Assembly: GCA_015847255.1 (NCBI GenBank)
Contig: JADLZK010011568.1
Coordinates: 186,001-250,000 of the forward strand
Origin: Hyparrhenia diplandra
Lineage: Eukaryota > Streptophyta > Magnoliopsida > Poales > Poaceae
Reading direction: 5' to 3'
DNA: 64,000 nucleotides
The notes under the pieces are model-generated. The model did no database searches, was not told where the DNA came from, and was given only the letters and a program-made list of their open reading frames with translations. Both the position numbers and the translations under genes were made by a program. Shown here in pieces: positions 47,336-58,436 of the stretch (the stretch's first letter is position 1; each line of letters opens with the position of its first letter).

Positions 47336-50300
47336 TCATAATGGTGATTTGGCTAATTCGTCCGGGTGTTTGCTTCTAATATGTCTTTTTCAAGTGAGAC
47401 GTACCATAACCTGCTGAATCAGCTTTCTGATCATTTCCACAGTAGTTGCACCTTGCCATGGTAACCATTGAACCTTCAGCCCCCACCACCTTCTTCGTGA
47501 AATGGTTCCAAACTTTAGACCGTGGATGAGCTGATTTTCGCTTCCGTTTTCCTGATGACACATCACCCACACCTTGTTGAACAATACTTTTGCCCTTGTT
47601 ACTCGAGCGGGGGCTCCTTAACCTCAAATTACACGCATCGAGCCACCCTAATGTATATATCACAAAATTTGTAGCAAATTCATTCCTGAATCCTAACGAG
47701 CGAAGGACAATGTGCATAGATTTCCAGGGATATGCGCACCAAGCTGGTGCGGACTTCCAGTCACAATCGTTAACTCCCGCCGACAGGTATGAACTGCCAA
47801 TAGTATCGGAGCCAGGTTCTATGATGACTCCAGCATGATCTTTATATGGGTTCTCGCCGACGAGCACCCAAGCTGCTGACGAGTGCACATAAACTATTTT
47901 ACGACCCGTCTCCTTGTTGATGTTGTAAAATTTCAATCTGAAGCCGTCGTGAGTACTTTTAGTAGTCGATGAGCAACATGAGCTATCAGAGAGTCGGATA
48001 ATGAGGTCCCACCATGAGTCCGGCTCATCAACGGCACATTTAGCCAAGCCCTGCAAAAGTGATGCATGGCCGACCACATTATTAACATCATCAAAAGGAG
48101 AATTAGCTAGCCTTCCAATATGCTACTCTTGTGTCACGACAGTACTAGGATTTTTAACAAAAAACAGAATCATAAATTTTCACCAACAGTAAAAATGAGT
48201 GGCACTAGAAAAACTATGAATGTGGATGGAAAAGCAAATAAAGTAATTAGTAAGTAAATCAAGAAGATAAAGACAATAAAATATCTATATGAGAATGGAT
48301 GAAAAAAAAAAAAACTGAGATGTGTATGAATACCTAACAAGTAAATAAAACCATTATAAAGGCATATCCTTACCAAAAACAGCCGGTTTAAAGGTCCTGG
48401 GCAACACGGCTGGGACGAAAGGATTGTTGCCATTTGTTCCTCGTGGTCCATCAGTAGCTGATGCTGTTGCCATGGAGATAGTACAACTACATCCATACGA
48501 AAACAATGAATAAAACAGTTTTGGATTTAATTCAACTTGGTTATCAAATGATTAACTATAGGCAATTAATTTTGACATAAATCCTTTCGAGCTTCTATGG
48601 ATCACAGGTGAAAATTAATGGCAAGAACGACAACAAAAAAGTGTTTAGAGCGCAAACCAGTTGTGGGATAAAATATCACTAAATGTTTATACTTATTCAA
48701 AAACTGTAGAAACCAAACAAGCTGCTTTTTGGATCAACTTGCTGAACGGGGAAAAAGAGTGTAACCCATCTACCATGCACCGGCCAAAACTATAAAACCT
48801 TAAGTTGATGAAGAAAATTGGACAATTTACAGATAGTCTCAGTACTCTCCCTCGTGGAGATATCTCGAGCTTTCAAACATGGAAGGAGTGAGTAACAATT
48901 TTTTGTTATTAAGCTGTGCTGTAACCGCCAGGACTGAATAACTCAAACCTAAGTGTTCAAAGTTATCATATCTTATTGGGCTACTATGCACCAACCAACT
49001 TAATCAAAAGGCAAGTTGATGAGGAAGGCACATAATTTACATATATTTCAATAGCTACTACCCTAAAAAAGAAGCCACTCACCTGGTTGAGGAAAGCAAC
49101 ACACAATTCTTTGAGAAGTAATTAAACAGCCACCATAGAGACTTACGGAGCCGCCAACAACACATCAAAACTGCTATCGTAGTCGAAGGGATATACTTCA
49201 ATTTTGTACTTGAATACTAAACACTTAAACCACGAAACCAGGACATGACCTTAAACAAAAGTAAAGTCCAAATCACCCATACATGGATTTGCTAGTGTCC
49301 ATTATTCCTGGCCTCGTGATTTAGGATTTCACATGGCCTTGAAGATAAAAGAAGTTCAATCCCCCTGGACTTGTTAGTCCATGCCTCCCATACAGTTGAG
49401 AACAGGAAGACGATAAAACGTGTGTATGCCAGAAGTTATATGGAAGCTGTTATACAAGAAAGGAACAAATAAAGGAAGCCTCACCAGTGTTGGTGCCCGT
49501 CGTGTCCACCCGCGCTGCAGTGGCACAGTTGCTGTTGTCTGTCTCAATTGGTTCACTCTCACCATTGGGATTCTCAGCAATTTCTTTAATCTGTAGTGCC
49601 TGAGAGGACCGTTGAGTTTCTTTTGATGCTCTAGAGGAAGCCGGAAGCAGGTGAATGTTATTATCACAGCTCCCTAGATGCCTTACCATCTCAATGGTTG
49701 AGGGGTATCTCATGACAGTGTTACAATATTGGCATATCACGTTCAAGGTATAACAATATTTACACCGTGACCTCCAGAAGTGTTGCCAAACTATTGATCT
49801 GTGCTTTTCTTCTTTCATCATGTTGCCAATATACCTGCCAAATTGGCGTATCATATCTATCCCCATAACAAAAGGTTGCCGGACCCATCCTGAGAAAGGA
49901 GCAACCGTACCATGCATATTATTAGTGAAATATATAGGAACATCATTCAATCAAATTATTTTTTTTTTAATCAAACCTAGGTTTGATCCTTGGATCATTT
50001 TCCATAATGGTTATATAGCGTACTCGGTTTTTATATATGGTTATTGGATCATTTTCCATAATGGCTTATATTGGCATGTAGACATGCATAGGTTTGAGGG
50101 ATATTTTTGTTTATTTTTTATAATGGTGATTGTGGATAACTTAGATAAAAATCAAAGAGCTACCTTATTATCGTTCATAATGGCATATGTGGTACTTAAA
50201 TAATACTTGTAACACAGCTGGACAATTTAGAATCATGAGTTTGTTGTCAGTTCTTGTACTACATATGTTTAGTATTCACAAATATGTACCTGTTGTGGTT

Positions 50301-51037
50301 CCATGAAAAAACATTATATACCTGCAGTCGGCTAGGGAGACCCCTACTTTTGATGGCCCTGCGCCCGAGTCGAGGCCCTACTCAGTATGTCAGCTTCTTG
50401 ATCATGTGGCGCTGCTGGTATAAGAGTCCCTATTGATTTATAGAGCATATATATCCTTAGTTTTGGGATATCAGAATGCTTATATATACAGAAAGTAAGA
50501 AACTGAGCTTAAAAACGTCAGAACAAATTCGATGGAATTTCCCCAACTCTTGTAATACTACCTTGCGGTTTGCGAACCCATCGGTGCGAAGCAGCATGGT
50601 TGGCCTCGCATGGACTAGGGTTTATCACCGGAGTAGGCGAGGGGTGGCTGAGATGACGAAATGGTTGGCGTCATCTGTTGTATCTGTACTTCATCGACCA
50701 GTGAAAGGTCAGGCCAGGCCCAGCCACCACCTGGCTGAGCCTCCGGTCGTTAGTCAGTAGTGGAAGCTGCCGTTGTGGGTGAGGCAGTTCTTCTGCAACC
50801 ATACCATGAAACACACAACCAACTGGACGGTTCAGATTTCAATTCATTCCAAGTACACTAGGCAAAAACAAAATATGGAGTATACAGAGAACAGCTAATC
50901 TGAATTAATAACAAAACTAAATATATTTTAGCATAAGCAGTGACTATATAAATCCCTACAGGCAAGATGATTCGGAGGTGTCACAGATGACAGGAAGAAA
51001 AATAACGAGACCTGATTATATAGCTAAGCTAGCATAT

Positions 51038-51073
<36 letters not shown>

Positions 51074-52432
51074 TGACTAGCTAGCTAGCATATCACGCGC
51101 ACTTTGTATACCTTTGTAAAGAAATTGTAAGAGAAAGGAAATAGAATTAAGCACACGAACCGGCGGTGGTGCTGGTGCCTTGTTGGACCACCGGCGGCAC
51201 TGCACCAGCATGGCTCCTCGCTGCTGGACCACCATTGGTAGTGTTCGACAACGCATCGAGAGCCATCGGCAGATGTAGTAAAGGCTGCAATGACATTATC
51301 ACCTGTTGGACCTCCTCCTCCGGCAAACTGAGTAGGTCGTCAAACTTGTCAAACGTGGTGGTGGATGACAGGGAAAAATTGTACGAAAATTGCCCTTCAT
51401 CAGGAGACAACCATGCAAAACAACATAGGCACCAATTTAGTATCAGTAGTCTAACAACCCCTGCTAGCCAGAATCATAAAAGACATTCGTAGTAAAAGTT
51501 TGTGTATTACTTTAAAGATTTTGCTATGGTACTAGGAGGTAATAGAAAATTCGTATATTTAATTTTTTATGAAGAAATATAAGTTGCCAAATATTTTCCT
51601 ATAGGAGTTTTTAATTGATCATATGTTGTTGCTTTTGGGACCAATAACATGGCTGGTTTAAAATTTTTGGGACCTATTATTAGAGATGTACTGTAGGTAG
51701 AATAGATTTTGAGGGTTTGGGGGGTTGAGATTATTTAGGAGAGCTCCCGACAGAGAGTTTTGGAGTCTTTTTTTTTTTTGGGCGACTCAGGGAGTTGCTC
51801 TTTTCGTAGAAATTAATCTGAGTACTATAACAAGGTCCTTAATTTAGTACATACAACTAATTAAAATTGCTAATCAAATTTGCTTACCTTTGTGTTGTCT
51901 CTTTATATTTTCTTTTTGAACCTGTGTTGTATCTTTATTTATATCATCTAATTTCTGACACAGTATAAGTACTCTACAGTAAGTGTTTTCCCATCCGTAT
52001 TTAATTATATTTCTTGGCCGTTTGAATAATTACACAGTTAGCACTAGATAGTTAATTCGTGGGATTGAACGCGAGGTAGAATCTATCAGATGGGAGTGAA
52101 GAACGAGTCAATAAATAAATAAATAATAAAAAAAAAAAAACCTAACCTGCCTCTGTGCCATGCGTGGCCACAAGTGGTGCCGTTGCGGCGGCATAGTTGG
52201 TCTCTTCAGCTAAGGCAGCAGGAATACAGGGCATCTCATCGAGAGGTGAAATCTGCCCGTCACCGAAATTCTCCGACAGCCACAGCGAAGACGGTTGTGG
52301 CGACTGGAATTCAGAGAGCAAGAACAGCGACGACATCAGGTCTTCTCCCTGTTCCTGATCGAAGGTCCAAGCAGGGCAGCCGTAGTCCCCGCTGCGGCTG
52401 TGGCCTCCAGATAGGTTATCGGTTGGCTCCAT
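47336..52432 (-). CDS. Five-exon gene for a protein with two BED-like zinc fingers
   Basis: Exons: 52432-52147, 51394-51161, 49889-49485, 48463-48374, 48106-47336. All four introns are phase 1 and obey GT/AG, giving about 594 residues. Exons 1-2 (residues 1-173) are acidic and Ser/Pro-rich (EDLMSSLFLLSEFQSPQPSS, FDDLLSLPEEEVQQVIMSL), possibly activation-like. Exon 3 has finger 1: VWQHFWRSRC, CQYC, HLGSC. Exon 5 has an unrecognised region (WWDLIIRLSD, FYNINKETGRKIVYVHSSA), a basic stretch (GKRKRKSAHPRSK) that may be a nuclear signal, and finger 2: VWNHFTKKVV, CNYC, HLK. One extra A in the run at 47386-47390 stops the frame at 47376. One base fewer would complete the finger (RHIRSKH) and end at 47336-47338. 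BED fingers bind DNA in hAT transposases and derived regulators; no transposase core is present. Domain call fairly sure, function unknown. Confidence 0.6.
51027..51094 (-). mobile_element. Tail-only insertion: T32 tract between 12-bp direct repeats
   Basis: AGCTAGCATATC lies at 51027-51038 and 51083-51094, flanking TC, T32 and about 10 bp. Read on the minus strand this is a poly(A) tail with almost no body, flanked by a target-type duplication. It sits in an intron of the BED gene, just past exon 2. Confidence 0.5.
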
Positions 52433-52563
52433 GGGGATCTGATGGCCGGGGATCGGAGAGGCTGTGGAGAGGAAGTCGAGTGAGTAAAGTTTCGTGTATG
52501 CACTATGCAGCGATTGACTAGCTAGTGAGCCGGCCGTGAGGGTAAAGGTAACCATGCGCTCTA

Positions 52564-52571
52564 ATTTATAG
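52564..52571 (-). promoter_or_regulatory. TATA box of the BED gene
   Basis: Minus strand CTATAAAT lies 8 nt before the ATG at 52555, too near for that ATG to be in the mRNA. Transcription should start near 52535, which makes the ATG at 52432 the first usable start and is why I chose it. Confidence 0.5.
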
Positions 52572-52574
52572 AAT

Positions 52575-53177
52575 GCGTGATGATTGAAGCCCGAGTGATT
52601 AGCCTCATCTGCAACTACACATCGGGCTCGGGCTCTCTCACCTTTAGTTCGGGCTTGGGCTCGGGCTCGTCATTTTGAAATTTTGGATGAGGTGGGCGGA
52701 GGTCCAAACCGAGTGCACACTCTAGCAAACATAAAGAAATGTACACAGTTGAATGTAAATACATGGAAAATTTGAGACAAATTACTAGTAAACTTTAATT
52801 TACCATGGTGCACGTGCACCAGGGAAAGCCAACGTAGCTTCGCCCCTCAGGTGCGTGACTTTGAGGTCCTGTCCGCCGGCTCGATATTTATTTTAGGAAT
52901 CCTTTGGTGCGATATTTTTGGGATCGCTATTTTATTACCCGGCTTTCGTCTACATGCCTGTTCACACCACCGCCACCACTAGGGCTCTGATTCACTCTGC
53001 TTGGAATATGGCCACTATTTAAAATCTTTTCCTGTCCTCAGTTTTAAAAGCAAAAATACTATCCTAATGATTTTTTTTTTTGGACAGCACCTGCTCAATG
53101 CTCCAAATCTATTTATTGGTCTTCAGTTTTGTAGGTCAGGCACCATCTAAGTTCAAATGTCATTTACCAAATTTATG
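52575..53177. other. Upstream region of the BED gene
   Basis: Includes short CGGGCTCGGGCT/TTCGGGCTTGGG repeats at 52622-52668. No gene. Confidence 0.4.
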
Positions 53178-54235
53178 CAGGTAACTCCTCCATATGGTCT
53201 ACTCCTTGGTCACCTATTTGGGAAACCATCCATGACCACCTTCTACTCCTGGTTACCACCTCGCCCCTCCCATCTAAAGTGGCTGACCTCTGGCTCCCAA
53301 ATACCCATGATTGGAATAACCAAATGTTAACCACCACTTTCACCCAGGAAGCCGTCCATGCCATTCAACACATTCATATTGTCAACTCCGAACAACAAGA
53401 TATCCTTAGATGGACACCTGCTACCAATGGTGTTTGCACAACCAAAGCCATCTACTCCCATCTGGACTCCCAACGCACCCATAACCTCCCTACTCAAGGG
53501 TCCAGAAGCATTTCAGATGAGGCAAATACCATCCTGCAAAAAGTTTGAACAACAAGATCATTCCCCCGATCCTAAAAACCTTTGCCTGGAGACTCATAAG
53601 AAGGGCTTTGGCTACAGGTGAGAGAGCAGGTAGGTACTCTAGCCATATTGACAAACTTTGCTCCAACTGTGGGGCTGTTGAGGATGACATCCATTTATTC
53701 TTCAAATGTGACCTCCCCACTCAGGTATGGGCCTCTTCCACTCCACCTTTTAATACCCAGCATATTTCTCACACTGAGGACGGTGTACAGAGAGCTTTGC
53801 CAATCTTAATTGCTAACAATCCACCTGACCATACCCTCTGTACTATACTTTTCACCCTATGGTATTTATGGAAAGCTAGAAATGATCATCGTTTCCAAAG
53901 AAACAAGTGGACTTCATTCCAAGTAAACAAGGCAGCACAAACACATAAGAGGACCCATCCTGATGCCCTCGGTGAACAGGTACCCACCCCCTATGACCAC
54001 GAGGAGGATCAACACCAACCGGGTTCCTCAGCACCGCTGTCCGTTCCCTCCACTCTCAGCCAAGGTATGAATACCCACATTGCAGGTAATGCCTCCAATC
54101 AACAGGCTCCCCACCGGCAGCAACCGCTCGGCATGGTGCCAAACCTGGAGAACACGACCAGAGGTATACCTTCTTCTTGTGCAGGAATGGTGGACAGACT
54201 ACTAGTGCCGTTTCCGGCATCAGTCCAGAGGTATA
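53178..54235 (+). mobile_element. LINE 3' fragment with zf-RVT domain
   Basis: Plus strand: ADLWLPNTHDWNNQMLTTTF and DILRWTPATNGVCTTKAIYS, then after a one-base loss at 53545 (GTTTGAAC for GTTTGGAAC), IIPPILKTFAWRLIRRALAT, CSNCGAVEDDIHLFFKC and LWYLWKARNDHRFQ. This is the zinc-binding C-terminal domain of plant LINE reverse transcriptase and its linker. The upstream RT core is absent, so the copy is 5'-truncated. It ends in a TA/CA microsatellite. Confidence 0.8.
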
Positions 54236-54264
54236 TATATATATATAGACACACACACACACAC
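54229..54264. repeat. TA and CA microsatellite
   Basis: (TA)8 followed by (AC)9, at the junction of the LINE fragment and a CACTA-like terminus. Confidence 0.8.
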
Positions 54265-54500
54265 TACTACAAAAAAAAATCTTTTACAAGGCATTTTCAT
54301 TTTATTAACCGTGGCGGCTACGGCCGGAGATGGAGGCGAGGCGAGGCAGAACGGGTGTTCAACGGTCTCCTTCTCACGCTTGAGTGGTGGTCGGGCGGCC
54401 ATGCCCATCCATAGCACTCCCCGCCGCGCAGCTCTCTCTCCCCTGTCCTCCCCCTCCCGCGCCAATGTTGCAATAGTACATTTTTGGTTGTTTCGGTAGA
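54262..54500 (+). mobile_element. CACTA-type transposon terminus, partner end not found
   Basis: CACTACTACAAAAAAAAATC is close to the CACTA superfamily terminal repeat, and AACCGTGGCGGCTACGG nearby is typical subterminal sequence of grass CACTA elements. I did not find the inverse end in the window, so it is probably truncated, perhaps at the 54501 duplication boundary. Confidence 0.4.
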
Positions 54501-54529
54501 ATCATATGGTTGTTGCAAACGTAGATTGG

Positions 54530-54840
54530 AGGACTTGTCATCTGTTTCATCCGGTTTTTTCATTTGTTTCATCTAGATTTTTCATTTGTTTCATCTAGAT
54601 TTTTCATATGTTTCATCTGTTATTTTTCATCCGTTTTTCATCCGGGCTATTTTTCATCCGGGGTATTTTTCATCTATTTTTTTTTCATTAGTTTCGTGTG
54701 TTTTTTTTTCATATGTTTCATCTGTTATTTTTCATCTATGTTTCATCTGGGGGTGGTTTTCACCTGTTTCATCTAGTATTTCTTCATCTCTTACGTGTGG
54801 TATTTTCATCTCGTTTCACTTGGGTTTTTTTAGTGTTTCA
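54530..54840. repeat. TTTCATCTG degenerate minisatellite
   Basis: About 20 variant copies of TTTCATCTG/TTTCATCCGG with T-rich spacers; the same tract recurs at 55880-56165 with different copy arrangement. Translates as Phe/Ser/His-rich low-complexity ORFs that I do not consider genes. Confidence 0.8.
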
Positions 54841-55316
54841 AATATTTTAGATATATGTTTCATCTGTGTTTCCAGGCGCATATTGCAATTGTGCTTATCT
54901 GGATGTTGCTATGTGTTCACACATATGTTGCATGTGTTTAATTCGGATGTTTTGCATATTGTTGCAATGGTTTTCAAGTGTGTTTCATGTGTTTCAGAAG
55001 CATGTTTCAAGTGTCTCATCTGCCTTCAGATGTATGTTGCATACAATTGTTCCATCTTGATGTTTCAAAAGTAGATCAAGAGTGTTCGCACGCCGGTGGC
55101 TGACTGACAACGGCTTGTCGTAGGTTTTTTGACTCGTACCTCGTGCGGCACACCTCGCCCTCTCCTATCCCTCCCCTCCCTAGTCCCTTCCCTTCTCTCC
55201 ATCTCACGGGCTGCAAGGTGAGCTGGGGGGCCGTCTTTTTTGTTTTTTGACTCTTTTTTCGAAAGATTTGCTCAAATACGCCCCTGGTCCGATGCTTTCA
55301 AAACTAGATCCTCACC

Positions 55317-55343
55317 TCGGCGCCGTCCATGAGGGCGCCGAGC
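55317..55343. repeat. GGCGCC hairpin
   Basis: CTCGGCGCC and GGCGCCGAG form a 9-bp perfect stem around a 9-nt loop; repeated at 56651-56677. More GGCGCCGAG-type palindromes lie at 55420-55465 and 57394-57440. Confidence 0.75.
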
Positions 55344-55512
55344 TATAACGTCTCGGCGCCCGCTGCTCGGGCGCCAAGGTCGCCGCGTGGCAGCGGACGT
55401 GGCGTCGATGTGGTTTGGGACCTTGGCGCCGTTGTGGCTGGCATCGAGCTCGGCGCCAAGATCCACGGCCTTTCAAATAATAAGTCCTTGTTCTTCGGAG
55501 GATTGTACCAAT

Positions 55513-55590
55513 AATTAGTTGCAGCCCAGCTGGTCAGGGCGCTAGCTTCCTCGAGCCTAAGGGCATGGGGTCGAACCCCGGCTCTGCGTT
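55513..55590 (+). repeat. tRNA-like (SINE head-like) module
   Basis: TTAGTTGCAGCCCAGCTGG, TCAGGGCGCTAGC (A-box-like) and GGGGTCGAACCCCGG (B-box/T-arm-like) are spaced as in tRNA genes. No complete acceptor stem, so not a working tRNA gene. Homologous to the module at 57190-57252 in the other orientation. Confidence 0.5.
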
Positions 55591-55846
55591 GTGAGGGTTC
55601 TTTTCCCCCCCTTACATTTTTATTTTATATAAGCAATAAGCAATTACGACAAGAATCCAAGCTGCATGTATATCGTCAGTGGTCATTTTCCATGCGGAGG
55701 TACAAACTATTTCATTTTGACGTCTTATATCCCAATCTATCTCTATTCAATAGTAAAAAAAATTAAAAGCTGAGACTTTGTGGTTTAAAAAACTTTCAAG
55801 TATTTACCGATCTTTTTAACTTTAAAAAGATAAAACAGCCTACACA

Positions 55847-56963
55847 ATCATATGGTTGTTGCAAATGTAGATTGGAGGACCTGTCATCTGTTTCATCCGG
55901 TTTTTCATTTGTTTCATCTGGATTTTTCATATGTTTCATCTGTTATTTTTCATCATGCTTTTCATCCGGGGTATTTTTCATCTGGTTTTTTCATTAGCTT
56001 CATGTGGGTTTTCATATGTTTCATCTGTTTTTCATCCGGGGGGTTTTTTTTCATCTATTTCATGTGGTATTTTCATCTCGTTTCATTTGGTACTTTTCAT
56101 CTGTTTCATTTAGTATTTTTTCATCTGTTTCATGTGGTATTTTCATCTCGTTTCATGTGGGTTTTTAGTGTTTCAAATGTTTTGGATATATGTTTCATCT
56201 GTGTTTCAGGCGCATATTGTAATTGTGCTTATCCGGATGTTGCTATGTGTTCACACATATGTTGCATGTGTTTAATTCGGATGTTTTGCATATTGTTGCA
56301 ATGGTTTTCAAGTGTGTTTCATGTGTTTTGAAGCATGTTTCAAGTGTCTCATCTGCCTTCGGGCGTATGTTGCATACAATTGTTGCATCTTGGCGTTTCA
56401 AAAGTACATCGAGAGTGTTACAGACGCGCCGGTGGCTGACGACAAATGGCTTGTCATAGGTTTTTTGACTGCACCTCGTGCGGCACACCTTGCCATCTCC
56501 TATTCCTCCCTCCCTAGTCCCTTCCCTTCTCTCCATCTCGCGGGCTGCAAGGTGAGCTGGGGGGCCGTATTTTTTGCTTTTTGGCTCTTTTTTCGAAGGA
56601 TTTGCTCAAATACGCCCCTGGTCGGATGCTTTCAAAAACTAGACCCTCACCTCGGCGCCGTCCATGAGGGCGCCGAGCTATAACGTCTCGGCGCCCGCTG
56701 CTCAAGCGTCAAGGTCGCCGCGTGGCAGCGGACGTGGTTATTTTCAAGCAATAAGCAATTACGACAAGAATCCAAGCTGCATGTATATCGTCAGTGGTCA
56801 TTTTCCATGCGGAGGTACAAACTATTTCATTTTGACGTCTTATATCCCAATCTATCTCTATTCAATAGTAAAAAAAAAAATTAAAAGCATAGAGACTTTG
56901 TGGTTTAAAAAACTTTCAAGTATTTACCGACCTTTTTAACTTAAAAAAAGATAAAACAGCCTT
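55847..56963. repeat. Tandem duplication, unit 2
   Basis: Second copy of 54501-55846. It is shortened by a deletion of about 220 bp at GACGTGG/TTATTTT (56738) relative to unit 1, and has slight differences in the minisatellite. Confidence 0.85.
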
Positions 56964-57189
56964 CACGACCATGGAACTTTGACTTTGACCTCTACGGATT
57001 ATCTTAAAAATCTTTGTTGTAAAATTATTGTGAAATGAAAATCATACGTACATTAAATTTCTTTTCAAAAATTCATTGAAGTGAATTAGAATGAATCACT
57101 TGCAAGCGGGATATATAGAGCTGGCTGCAAAAAATCTTGTCATGATTGCTTATATAAAACAAAAATGTAAAACAAAAATAAAATAAGCG
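56964..57189. other. AT-rich spacer
   Basis: No gene or element seen. Confidence 0.4.
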
Positions 57190-57252
57190 CTGATGCTGGG
57201 GATTGAACCCATGCCCTTGGGCTCAGGGGGCTAGCGCGCTAACCAACTAATC
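57190..57252 (-). repeat. tRNA-like (SINE head-like) module, inverted copy
   Basis: Minus strand: TTAGTTGGTTAGCGCGCTAG (A-box-like) and CATGGGTTCAATCCCCAG (T-arm/B-box-like), separated by CCCTGAGCCCAAGGG. Shares AAGGGCATGGG with the module at 55513-55590. Not a complete tRNA. Confidence 0.5.
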
Positions 57253-57280
57253 TGAAACTGGACGGTGTATGTTCTCCGCA

Positions 57281-57404
57281 ACAAGTATACTTATTATTTC
57301 AAAGGCCGAGATCTATCTGAAGAGCACTCATTCGGCGCCGCAACAATTATACTAATTATTTCAAAGGCCGAGATCTATCTGAAGAGCACTCATTCGGCGC
57401 CAAG
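57281..57404. repeat. 62-bp tandem repeat, two copies
   Basis: AAAGGCCGAGATCTATCTGA starts at 57301 and 57363; each copy runs on through AGAGCACTCATTCGGCGCC. Confidence 0.85.
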
Positions 57405-57479
57405 ATATACGGCACCGAGCTCGGCGCCGAGCTCCCCTGCCACATCGACACCACGTCCGCTGCCACGCGAGTGACCTCG

Positions 57480-57633
57480 GCGCCATGCATTTCTTGATCC
57501 AATTATTCGAGTGGTCCGGTGATATCTCTCTCACAAGGAAAGGAGAAAATTCCATAGCGCCATGCATTTCTTGATCCAATCATTCGAGTGGTCCAATGAT
57601 ATATCTCTCACAAGGAAAGGGGCAAATTCCATC
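57480..57633. repeat. 77-bp tandem repeat, two copies
   Basis: GCGCCATGCATTTCTTGATC starts at 57480 and 57557; copies differ at about six positions. Confidence 0.85.
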
Positions 57634-58123
57634 TTGATTGACTACGCCTCACAAAGATGCTTCCCGACAAACCCGAAGACCACCTTTTATAGCTACCCGA
57701 TTCACGGAGTAGCGTTTGATAATCCCCCGAGTAGGTCGTTTCATATCTTGAGTACATACGACAATCTTAGGTCTAAGGACATAACGTACATGATATGTAT
57801 AGAGATAATAATAACATCTCATGTTGGGTCAATCCAGCCCCATGTCATACATATGCCCACACTATTAGTTTGACATCTCTATGTCCATGACTTGTGAAAT
57901 ATAGTCATCAACCAATATGTGTGCTGATCTAATATTCATGTATGTTCGCACACGAACTCCGATCGAGGGGACAACTATAGAATAACCATACAAGTAAAAG
58001 AGTTTTACAAACAATTCACATAATTATCAATCGATACAAGTTGTCTTTAATGGATATTTATGAACACATAATATATCATGGATACAACACAATATAATCA
58101 TCTCTATGATTATCTCTAGGGCA
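57634..58123. other. Intergenic, no gene seen
   Basis: An ORF of about 100 codons (57562-57873) overlaps the tandem repeat and has no recognisable domain. Confidence 0.4.
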
Positions 58124-58436
58124 TAAGGCCTCGTTTAGATGGCAAAATATTTGCCAAAAATTTGCAAGTTTTTCAACTCTCTCTCTATCACATCACATTA
58201 AATACACCAAAAGACATATGTTCGAATAAGTAAATGTAGGTAAAAAAATAACTAATCACACAGTTACATTTGTACATCACGAGATCGAATCTTTTGAGCC
58301 TAGTTAGTCCATGATTAGACAATGTTTACCAAATACAAACGAAAGTGCTATAAATACAAACGAAAGTGCTATAGGAGTGCTACAGGAGTTGGAATAGTAT
58401 TTTTTGCAAATTTTTAGCCATCTAGACAAGGCCTAA
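58124..58436. mobile_element. Tourist-like MITE (PIF/Harbinger type)
   Basis: 307 bp (58127-58433) with inverted ends GGCCTCGTTTAGATGGC / GCCATCTAGACAAGGCC and a TAA duplication on each side (58124-58126, 58434-58436). A 21-bp internal repeat (ATACAAACGAAAGTGCTATA) is seen near 58330-58372. Non-coding, non-autonomous. Confidence 0.9.

Larger units (their letters stand above)
54501..55846. repeat. Tandem duplication, unit 1 (1,346 bp)
   Basis: Unit 1 (54501-55846) is followed directly by unit 2 (55847-56963). Shared parts: TTTCATCTG-rich tract, CGCATATTGCAATTGTGC, CTCGGCGCC hairpin, and AAGCAATAAGCAATTACGAC to ATAAAACAGCC. Unit 1 alone has 55412-55630, which includes a tRNA-like module. ORFs in both units are by-products of the low-complexity tract. 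Confidence 0.85.

Noticed and set aside
49970..49987. 18-bp palindrome ATCAAACCTAGGTTTGAT near a BED gene intron
   Set aside because: Isolated short palindrome with no second copy or element ends; not informative alone.
54564..55074. Phe/Ser/Cys-rich ORFs that look like membrane proteins
   Set aside because: Translation of the TTTCATCTG minisatellite; frame and length differ between the two tandem units.
55513..55590. Functional tRNA gene
   Set aside because: A- and B-box-like parts are present but there is no complete acceptor or anticodon stem.
54501..56963. CRISPR-like array or regular repeat-spacer structure
   Set aside because: Repeats are degenerate, unevenly spaced and within a eukaryotic genome; minisatellite and tandem duplication explain them.
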